Assembly: GCA_937952085.1 (NCBI GenBank) | Contig: CALFYQ010000384.1 | Location: 1-9,587, forward strand | Direction: 5' to 3' | Source: an uncultured Paracoccaceae bacterium | GTDB taxonomy: Bacteria; Pseudomonadota; Alphaproteobacteria; Rhodobacterales; Rhodobacteraceae | Length of the DNA stretch: 9,587 nucleotides | Shown here: positions 1 to 4,965 of the stretch, piece by piece | Layout of the letters: the number at the start of each line of letters is the position of its first letter | How positions within the stretch are numbered: position 1 is the first letter of the stretch | Program-made: the position numbers and the translations under genes | The notes under the pieces: model-generated | The model's database searches: none | The model's input: only the letters and a program-made list of their open reading frames with translations | Told to the model about the DNA's origin: nothing

Positions 1-158
1 AGGAATCCGGCGTCGCCATCATGCGCGAGCACGGCATGGACGTGATCACCGAGATCGACAAGGCGCCCTTCGCGGAACTCGCCGAGAAGACCGCCTACTC
101 CGTCTACACCGACCAGTACGGGACGGAGATGATCGAGCGCATCAAGGCGGTGAAGTAA
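1..158 (+). CDS. TRAP transporter substrate-binding protein (DctP-type), C-terminal fragment
   Basis: Only the last 51 codons are in the window, read in the frame starting at base 3 and ending with TAA at 156-158. The visible peptide begins ESGVAIMREHGMDV and ends MIERIKAVK. This is the usual end of a DctP-family periplasmic solute receptor: an amphipathic helical tail after a segment with the pattern PFAELAEKTAYSVY. The family captures an organic acid in the periplasm through a conserved arginine, which lies upstream of this fragment, and delivers it to the membrane subunits. The assignment leans on the two TRAP membrane genes that follow directly. The fragment alone would be weak evidence, and the ligand cannot be inferred. 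The gene is cut by the window edge, not broken. Confidence 0.85.
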   Translation, partial: ESGVAIMREHGMDVITEIDKAPFAELAEKTAYSVYTDQYGTEMIERIKAVK

Positions 159-175
159 GCGGGCCCAGCCCATCC

Positions 176-201
176 GGGCCGGCGCCTCCGCGCGCCGGCC
201 C
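176..201 (+). other. GC-rich stem-loop between the TRAP receptor and small permease genes
   Basis: A perfect 10-bp inverted repeat, GGGCCGGCGC (176-185) and GCGCCGGCCC (192-201), flanks a 6-nt loop in the 64-nt gap between the receptor stop and the next start. No T tract follows, so it does not look like an ordinary intrinsic terminator. Hairpins at this place in TRAP operons could protect the upstream receptor mRNA or attenuate read-through, giving more receptor than permease. The role is inferred; the inverted repeat itself is seen directly. Confidence 0.5.
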
Positions 202-222
202 CCTCCTCGGACATCGAGCGAA

Positions 223-735
223 ATGAACATCTTCCTGCGAATCGAGGCGGCGACGACGCGCGTCGCGCTCTGGCTCGCCATCGGCTTCCTGCTGATCGCG
301 ACCGGGCTCGCCATGTATCAGGTCACGGCGCGCTTCGTGTTCGGCAACCCCTCCACCTGGTCCGAGGTCGCGACCCGGTCGGCGATGATCTGGTGCGTGC
401 TGCTCGGCGCCGCGCCGGCCTTCCGCGAAGGCGCGATGATCGCCGTCGAGATCGTGCAGCGCGGGCTGCCGCAGCGACTGGGGCTCTGGCTCCATCAGCT
501 TTCAATGGCGCTGACGCTGCTCTTCTTCGGCATCCTGCTCTGGCAGGGCGTCGCCATGGTGGAGCGCGTCGCGAAGCAGAAGCTGGCGGCGCTAGAAGTG
601 TCGATCGGCTGGGTCTACGCCGCGCTGCCCTTCGGCGCCGTCTTCATCCTGATCGCGGTCGTCGGCTGCATGATCCGGGCCGGGCGCGGCGAATGGGCCG
701 CCGCGCAGAACGCGTTGAACGAGGCGCAGCAATGA
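223..735 (+). CDS. TRAP transporter small permease (DctQ-type)
   Basis: This encodes 170 aa, typical of DctQ-family small membrane subunits. Four hydrophobic stretches fit transmembrane helices at about residues 15-38, 50-72, 86-108 and 126-150. The second contains the W-C-V-L-L-G-A-A-x-A-F-R-E-G stretch that marks the family. The subunit sits in the inner membrane with the large permease and helps dock the loaded receptor; transport is driven by a sodium or proton gradient. The start is the ATG at 223, preceded by only a weak purine-rich site (GAGCGAA). The stop overlaps the next gene's start as ATGA (732-735), so translation of the two membrane subunits is probably coupled. The substrate is unknown. 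Confidence 0.93.
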   Translation: MNIFLRIEAATTRVALWLAIGFLLIATGLAMYQVTARFVFGNPSTWSEVATRSAMIWCVLLGAAPAFREGAMIAVEIVQRGLPQRLGLWLHQLSMALTLLFFGILLWQGVAMVERVAKQKLAALEVSIGWVYAALPFGAVFILIAVVGCMIRAGRGEWAAAQNALNEAQQ

Positions 736-2015
736 ACGTCGCCCTCGCGGTATCGCTCGCGATCTTCTTCCTCGCCGGCGTGCCGATCGCGGTGGCGATC
801 GGCCTCGCCTCGGTGATCGGCATCGAGGTCAACGGCCGGTTGCCGATGCTGCTCGTCGCGCAGCGCATGTTCACCGGGCTCGACAGCTATCCGCTGATGG
901 CGGTGCCCCTCTTCATCCTCGCCGGCAACCTGATGTCGGCCGGCGGCATCTCGTTCCGCCTCGTCGAACTGGCGAAATCCATCGTCGGCGGGGTCCAGGG
1001 CGGGCTCGCGGCCTCCTGCGTGCTCACCTGCATGCTCTTCGCCTCGGTTTCCGGCTCCTCTGTGGCGACGACCTTCGCCATCGGCGCGATCCTGATCCCG
1101 GCGATGGTGAAGCACGGCTACCCGACGCCGCTCGCCGCCTCGGTGCAGGCAAGCTCGGCCGAGCTTGGCGTGCTGATCCCGCCCTCGATCCCACTCATCC
1201 TCTACGGCGTCGCCACCGACACCTCGATCGGCCAGCTTTTCGTCGCCGGCATCGGGCCGGGCGTGCTGGTCGCCGGCTCGCTGATGGCGCTGGTGCTCGT
1301 CCTCTGCCGGGTCCGCGGCCTCGGCAAACAGGACGGAGACGAGCGGCCCCGCTTCGGCGCCGCCTTCGTCTCGGCGACGCCCGCGCTCCTCGTGCCGGTG
1401 GTGATCCTCGGCGGCATCTATTCCGGCGTCTTCACCCCGACGGAGGCGAGCGCCGCCGCCGTCGCCGCGGCGGTGCTGGTCGGCATGGCCTTCTATCGGG
1501 AGCTTCGGCTCCGTGACCTTCCGGGCATCCTGAAGAAGACGGTCGTCTCCACCGCGGCGATCATGCTCATCATTTCGGCCGCCGCGCTCTTCTCCTTCCT
1601 GATCGCGCGGTCGGGCCTGCCGGGGGAGGTGGCCGGCTGGTTCAAGACCATGTTCGAAAGCCGCGTCGCCTTCCTCTTCGCGGTGAACGTCCTCCTCCTC
1701 GTCATCGGCATGTTCATCGAGACCTCGGCGGCGATCCTCGTCCTCGCGCCGATCCTGACGCCGATCGCGGTCGCCTACGGCGTGGACCCGGTGCATTTCG
1801 GGCTGATCATCGTCGTCAACCTCGCGCTCGGCATGATCACGCCGCCGCTCGGCGTGAACCTCTTCGCCGCCTGCGCGGTGGCGAACCTGCCGGTCGAGAA
1901 GATCATCCCGCAGCTTCTCTGGTTCGTGCTGACGGTCTTCGGCGCGCTGATGATCGTGACCTACGTGCCCGAGGTTTCCCTCTGGCCGATGCAGGTCTTT
2001 CTCGGCGCGCCCTGA
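732..2015 (+). CDS. TRAP transporter large permease (DctM-type)
   Basis: This encodes 427 aa, the normal length for DctM subunits, which carry the ion-coupled translocation path in the inner membrane. It is hydrophobic throughout, with roughly a dozen membrane segments. Family hallmarks are visible: LFASVSGSSVATTFAIGAI around residues 100-120, the SSAELGVLIPPSIPLILYGV region near 140-160, and LGMITPPLGVNLF near the C terminus. The last two look like the paired substrate/ion-binding loops of this family. The start is the ATG at 732, inside the ATGA overlap with the small permease. The same reading frame is open further upstream, but the start at 732 gives the canonical N terminus (MNVALAVSLAIFFLAGVPIA). 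The gene converges on the minus-strand enolase-family gene with only 25 nt between the two stops. Confidence 0.95.
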   Translation: MNVALAVSLAIFFLAGVPIAVAIGLASVIGIEVNGRLPMLLVAQRMFTGLDSYPLMAVPLFILAGNLMSAGGISFRLVELAKSIVGGVQGGLAASCVLTCMLFASVSGSSVATTFAIGAILIPAMVKHGYPTPLAASVQASSAELGVLIPPSIPLILYGVATDTSIGQLFVAGIGPGVLVAGSLMALVLVLCRVRGLGKQDGDERPRFGAAFVSATPALLVPVVILGGIYSGVFTPTEASAAAVAAAVLVGMAFYRELRLRDLPGILKKTVVSTAAIMLIISAAALFSFLIARSGLPGEVAGWFKTMFESRVAFLFAVNVLLLVIGMFIETSAAILVLAPILTPIAVAYGVDPVHFGLIIVVNLALGMITPPLGVNLFAACAVANLPVEKIIPQLLWFVLTVFGALMIVTYVPEVSLWPMQVFLGAP

Positions 2016-2017
2016 GG

Positions 2018-2036
2018 GGCGGGCCTTAGGCTCGCC
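2018..2036. terminator. Possible short hairpin terminator between convergent genes
   Basis: The 25-nt gap between the two convergent stop codons is almost filled by an 8-bp stem, GGCGGGCC (2018-2025) against GGCTCGCC (2029-2036), with a TTA loop. On the plus-strand RNA one pair is a G-U wobble; on the minus-strand RNA the same position is an A-C mismatch, so it is better for the transporter operon. No T run follows, so termination strength is doubtful. Confidence 0.35.
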
Positions 2037-2040
2037 GGGT

Positions 2041-3207
2041 TCAGGCCGCGTAGCGCGCCAGCACCTCGGGGTCGATCTCGACGCCGAGCCCCGGACCCTC
2101 GGGGATCGGCAGCGTGCCGCCGACCAGCGCGAAGGGCCGGGTGAGGAGATCGTCCCTGAGCGGGTTGCAGGTGCGGTCGAACTCGACGACCGGCTCGTTC
2201 ATCAGCGGGATCGGGTTCGCCGTGTGCGGGAAGGGCGGGATCGTGGCGATGGCCTGGAGCGCCGCCGCCACCGCCACGCCCGAGCCCCAGACATGCGGGA
2301 TCGTCGCCACGCCCCAGGCGTTGGCGAGGGCGAGGATCTGTCCGAAGGCGGTGAAGCCGCCGCAGGCCGCGATGTCGGGCTGGATGATGTCGACGCAGCC
2401 GCCCGAGATGAAATCCCGGAAGCCGTAGCGGGTGAACTCGCACTCTCCGCCCGCCACCGGGATCGGGTTCTCCGCCCGAACCTTGCGATAGCCGTCCCGG
2501 TCCTCCGGCGGCACCGGCTCCTCGAAGAAGCGGACGTCGAAGGGCTCCATCGCCCGGCCCATCCGCACCGCCACGGCGGCGTTGTAGGCGTGGTTGGCGT
2601 CGGTCAGGAGGCCGATCTCCGGCCCGACCGCTTCGCGGATCACGCGGATGCGCTCGATGTCGTCCTTGAGCGAAAGGAGGCCGATCTTGATCTTTAGAAA
2701 GCCGAAGCCGGAGCCGGCATAGCCCGTCGCCTCGGCTTCGAGCGCGCGGAGAAGCTTCGGCATGTCCCGGAAATCCGGCGGGTAATAGCAGCCCGTGGCG
2801 TAGGCGGTGACGGCCTCGCGGAAACGTCCGCCGAGCATCTTCCAGACCGGCAGGCCCGCCGCCTTGCCGGCGATGTCCCAGAGCGCGATGTCGATGGCCG
2901 AGATCGCCTCGACATAGGTGCCGCGCTGCCCGAAATCGCGCGAGAAGGCGTAAAGCTCCTCCCAGATCCGGGTCGGCTCGGTCGGGTCGCGGCCGATGAG
3001 ACGGGGGGCGAGCACCGCATCGATGCAGGTCGCCACCGGCTCGCCCGGCCCGTATTGCCCGCCCTCGCCCCAGCCGACGAGGCCGGAATCGGTCTCGATC
3101 CGGACGAGGCAGCTGTTCCGCTCCGGGAACATCGCCTGCGAGGAATAGAACCGCGCGTCGCCGATCGGCGCGCGGAGCCGGATCGACCGGATGGATGTGA
3201 TCTTCAC
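2041..3207 (-). CDS. Enolase-superfamily enzyme, mandelate racemase subgroup (sugar-acid dehydratase or cycloisomerase-like)
   Basis: This encodes 388 aa, reading from GTG at 3207-3205. That start is supported by GGAGGG six bases upstream (3219-3214) and a GTGA overlap with the preceding regulator. The frame stays open far upstream, but that extension is Arg/Ala-rich shadow sequence. The N-terminal capping domain covers about residues 1-125 and the barrel the rest. Visible active-site residues are K172 and K174 (KIKIG), metal ligands D203 (LLTDANH), E229 (FFEEP) and E255 (VAGGE), and a D278 (IIQPD)/H305 (IPHVWG) pair. All are present, so the enzyme should be active. The family abstracts the proton alpha to a carboxylate. 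The C terminus (NEPVVEFDRTCNP, IPEGPGLGVEID) recalls, from memory, D-galactarolactone cycloisomerase and related acid-sugar dehydratases. Substrate is not proven; the nearby TRAP transporter fits an organic acid. Confidence 0.9.
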   Translation of the reverse strand: MKITSIRSIRLRAPIGDARFYSSQAMFPERNSCLVRIETDSGLVGWGEGGQYGPGEPVATCIDAVLAPRLIGRDPTEPTRIWEELYAFSRDFGQRGTYVEAISAIDIALWDIAGKAAGLPVWKMLGGRFREAVTAYATGCYYPPDFRDMPKLLRALEAEATGYAGSGFGFLKIKIGLLSLKDDIERIRVIREAVGPEIGLLTDANHAYNAAVAVRMGRAMEPFDVRFFEEPVPPEDRDGYRKVRAENPIPVAGGECEFTRYGFRDFISGGCVDIIQPDIAACGGFTAFGQILALANAWGVATIPHVWGSGVAVAAALQAIATIPPFPHTANPIPLMNEPVVEFDRTCNPLRDDLLTRPFALVGGTLPIPEGPGLGVEIDPEVLARYAA

Positions 3208-3875
3208 GCTGCGCCCTCCGCGCCGATGTCTTCGGGAAGCCGCGCCTCGAGCCGGGCGCGGGAATTTTCGAGGTGCCGGCGCATCGCTGCCACGGCGCCG
3301 GCCGCGTCCCGCCGCGCCATCGCCTCGGCGATGGCGATGTGCTCCGGCAGTGCCAGCGCATAGGCGCGCGGCGCCTCCCGCACCAGCACGCCCTGCGCCC
3401 AGCGGACGAGGTCCATCTGCCCGGAGAGGAGGCGCTGGAGCCGCGGGTTGCCGCATTGCTCCCGCGCGAGGTCATGGATCGCCATGTCCTCCGCCTCGCT
3501 GCAGGCCTCGATCCGGCCCGCCGGGCCGTCCGCGAGGCGGCGATAGGCGGCGAGCACGGCGCCGATCTGCGCCTCTGGCGCGCGCGGCGTGGCGAGTTCC
3601 ACCGCCATGCATTCGAGCGCGACGCGAAGCTCGAAGATCTCCCGCACGCTCCGCCGCGTCATCGGCGCGACGAAGACGCCCTTCCGTGGCTCGATCCGGA
3701 GAAAGCCCTGCGCTTCGAGCGCCCGAACCGCGTCTCGGAGCGGCGTGGAGCTGACGCTCCAGCTCTCGCCATATTCGGCGATGTTCACCCGCGCGTCCGG
3801 GCGGACGCGGCCCTCGGTGATCTCGCGCCTGAGCGCCTCCTCCACCTGCTCCGCCAGCGATGCCCTGTCGAACAT
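3204..3875 (-). CDS. GntR-family transcriptional regulator, FCD subfamily
   Basis: This encodes 223 aa, a typical FadR/FCD regulator. The N-terminal winged helix covers about residues 5-72 and includes STPLRDAVRALEAQGFLRIE and the wing RKGVFVAP. The C-terminal FCD all-helical ligand domain follows at about 78-212. D130 with H134 (D-x3-H), H179 (PEHIAIAEAM) and H201 (MRRHLENS) match the metal and acid-binding positions of FCD domains, which usually sense small organic acids. The stop overlaps the start of the enolase-family gene, so the regulator and enzyme are made from one mRNA and the enzyme's pathway is the likely target. The start is the ATG at 3875, with a GGGGACGGGG stretch just upstream; this site is only moderate. 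A perfect dyad 42 nt upstream is a natural autoregulatory operator. Confidence 0.93.
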   Translation of the reverse strand: MFDRASLAEQVEEALRREITEGRVRPDARVNIAEYGESWSVSSTPLRDAVRALEAQGFLRIEPRKGVFVAPMTRRSVREIFELRVALECMAVELATPRAPEAQIGAVLAAYRRLADGPAGRIEACSEAEDMAIHDLAREQCGNPRLQRLLSGQMDLVRWAQGVLVREAPRAYALALPEHIAIAEAMARRDAAGAVAAMRRHLENSRARLEARLPEDIGAEGAA

Positions 3876-3917
3876 GGCGCCCCGTCCCCGTCAGCCCGTC
3901 CATAACCGATTTGAGGT

Positions 3918-3936
3918 CTGATGCATCACGCATCAG
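3918..3936. promoter_or_regulatory. Candidate operator of the GntR/FCD regulator
   Basis: CTGATGC (3918-3924) and GCATCAG (3930-3936) form a perfect 7-bp inverted repeat around a 5-nt centre (ATCAC). The core element TGATGCATCA (3919-3928) is itself a perfect palindrome, so the site holds three copies of the half-site GCATCA or its complement. It lies 42 nt upstream of the regulator's start in the only AT-richer part of this gap, where FCD regulators commonly bind short dyads to control their own operon. A TTGCAT hexamer on the minus strand (3944-3939) directly next to it could be a -35 element. Binding by this regulator is inferred. Confidence 0.55.
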
Positions 3937-3991
3937 AATGCAACGGCGGCGAGGTTGGGCGCTCCGGGACGCCGAACGCCTCAGGCCGCCT

Positions 3992-4627
3992 TCAGGAAGG
4001 GCCGAGTTCGCAGAGGAGTCGGAACAATCCGGCGGCGTCCGGCGAAATCGAACGGATGCGCCGCAGCGACTGGAGGGCGAGGCGCGCATCCGCCTCTCGA
4101 AGGGTTTCGATCAGGAGGCATCCGGCGACCTTCGCGTCGCCGCCGCGCAGGCGCTCCTCGTCGGTGACGGGGCCGGCGGCCGCCGCATCGGCGCTCCAAA
4201 GCTCGATCCGGGCGGTTCCGGGGTCGGCCGCGAGCGCGTCTATCGTCTCGCGCGTCGCTGCATCCGACGGCCCCATGAGTTCCGCGGTGACGGCGAAGGC
4301 GCCGCGGAACGCACCCTGCGCCTCATCGAGCCGGCAGATTGTGCGGCTCATGTTCCGCATCGCCTCCGACATGATCACGCCGGTCAGCGGGGTCGGCGCG
4401 CCGAGCCGGGCGCGGTAGGCCTCTGACGTCAGAACGCCGGGCGCCTCGACCTCGTAGTTGCAGAAATAGCCCCGCCCGGCCTCGACCGCCTCGTGGCGCC
4501 GGCCGCGCAGGAAGCCGGGCACGGCGAGGCGTTCCGCGAGGTGTTCGGACTGGTACCACCGCTCGAACTCCGCCTCGCGACCGGGCGCGGAATCCATCCA
4601 GAGCGCAAGCCGCCCGGCGCCGGCCAT
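3992..4627 (-). CDS. EthD-like / dimeric alpha-beta barrel protein, two-part
   Basis: This encodes 211 aa. The ATG (4627-4625) overlaps the stop of the upstream remnant as TGATG and has GGGAGG seven bases before it (4640-4635); an in-frame GTG directly upstream is a possible alternative. Residues 1 to about 110 carry features I associate with small dimeric alpha-beta barrel (EthD-like) proteins: a beta strand (RLALWMD), then FERWYQSEHLAERLAVPGFLRGRRHEAV, then a GYFCNYEVEAPGVLTSEAYRARLG strand-helix segment. The second half (about 115-205) has another possible ferredoxin-like strand-helix-strand, with FAVTAEL and GCLLIETL as strands, so the protein may be an internal duplication. Relatives occur beside catabolic dehydrogenases and are mostly uncharacterised; some act as small isomerases or cyclases or protect reactive intermediates. 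No catalytic residue can be assigned. Chemistry unknown. Confidence 0.65.
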   Translation of the reverse strand: MAGAGRLALWMDSAPGREAEFERWYQSEHLAERLAVPGFLRGRRHEAVEAGRGYFCNYEVEAPGVLTSEAYRARLGAPTPLTGVIMSEAMRNMSRTICRLDEAQGAFRGAFAVTAELMGPSDAATRETIDALAADPGTARIELWSADAAAAGPVTDEERLRGGDAKVAGCLLIETLREADARLALQSLRRIRSISPDAAGLFRLLCELGPS

Positions 4628-4845
4628 CACTTCGCCTCCCAGGGCGCGCCGCCGGCGCAGCTTCGACAGAGCGTAGCGGCGCGCCCGCCTGCGTCCACCG
4701 GCATCATCACGCCGGCGATGACGGAGGCGTCGTCGGAGCAGAAGTAAGCCGCCGCCTTGTCGCACGCCGCCTCCTTGAGGTCGGTCAGCGCCTTCGCGGC
4801 GTAAGTCCTCGCCCCGCCGGTGACCACCAGCACACCGTCTCCCAT
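4627..4845 (-). pseudogene. Short-chain dehydrogenase/reductase remnant with in-frame loss of the middle
   Basis: An open frame of 72 codons starts at ATG 4845-4843 with a strong GGGGAGG site six bases upstream (4858-4852) and ends at TGA 4629-4627. The beginning (VLVVTGGAR) matches the first beta strand and the start of the TGxxxGxG nucleotide loop of an SDR. From about residue 30 the sequence (AAAYFCSDDASVIAGVMMPVDAGGRA) matches the C-terminal 30 or so residues of an SDR. A normal SDR is about 250 aa, so roughly 180 residues are missing, including the rest of the GxxxGxG loop, the NAG strand and the catalytic Ser-Tyr-x3-Lys. It cannot be a working dehydrogenase. The frame, RBS and coupling to the EthD-like gene are intact, so it may survive as a translation leader. 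An assembly error is a possible alternative. Confidence 0.75.
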
Positions 4846-4907
4846 GCGCCGCCTCCCCGATCCGGCGGTTCGCCCGCCCGTTTCGCCCGGCAAGATCGGC
4901 CAGAAAC

Positions 4908-4940
4908 TTGTCATTGCAAAATCTATTTTCACAATGACAA
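4908..4940. promoter_or_regulatory. Divergent promoter/operator palindrome
   Basis: TTGTCATTG (4908-4916) and CAATGACAA (4932-4940) are perfect 9-bp inverted arms. Inside them AAAAT (4918-4922) and ATTTT (4925-4929) form a second, inner inverted repeat, slightly off centre by one base. This is a striking AT-rich island in GC-rich DNA, lying between the two divergent gene sets. It also reads as two opposed promoters: TTGTCA (4908-4913), 16 nt, CACAAT (4930-4935) on the plus strand, and TTGTCA (4940-4935), 16 nt, TGCAAT (4918-4913) on the minus strand. A dimeric regulator bound here would block or activate both directions at once. The IclR protein encoded by the plus-strand operon is the first candidate; the GntR protein is the second. 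The promoter reading is inference. Confidence 0.6.
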
Positions 4941-4950
4941 AGATCCGAAC

Positions 4951-4957
4951 GGGAGGG
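4951..4957 (+). promoter_or_regulatory. Ribosome binding site deciding a TTG start
   Basis: GGGAGGG lies eight bases before TTG at 4966. This fixes the start of the FAD dehydrogenase, because no ATG lies between it and the first beta strand, and an in-frame GTG at 4981 would remove part of the nucleotide-binding fold. Confidence 0.7.
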
Positions 4958-4965
4958 CGCCGGGC

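Noticed and set aside
393..731. Open frame continuing 113 codons upstream of the large TRAP permease start
   Set aside because: The translation is Arg/Ala-rich and lies out of frame over the clearly real small permease; it is a GC-rich shadow, and ATG 732 gives the canonical N terminus.
615..1796. 393-codon open frame antisense to the TRAP permease genes
   Set aside because: Its composition (mostly Asp, Glu, Arg, Gly, His) is that of a codon-position shadow of hydrophobic coding DNA; no domain is recognisable.
3958..3980. Weak stem-loop just past the EthD-like gene stop
   Set aside because: A 7-bp stem with a wobble, a 9-nt loop and no T tract; expected by chance in DNA this GC-rich.
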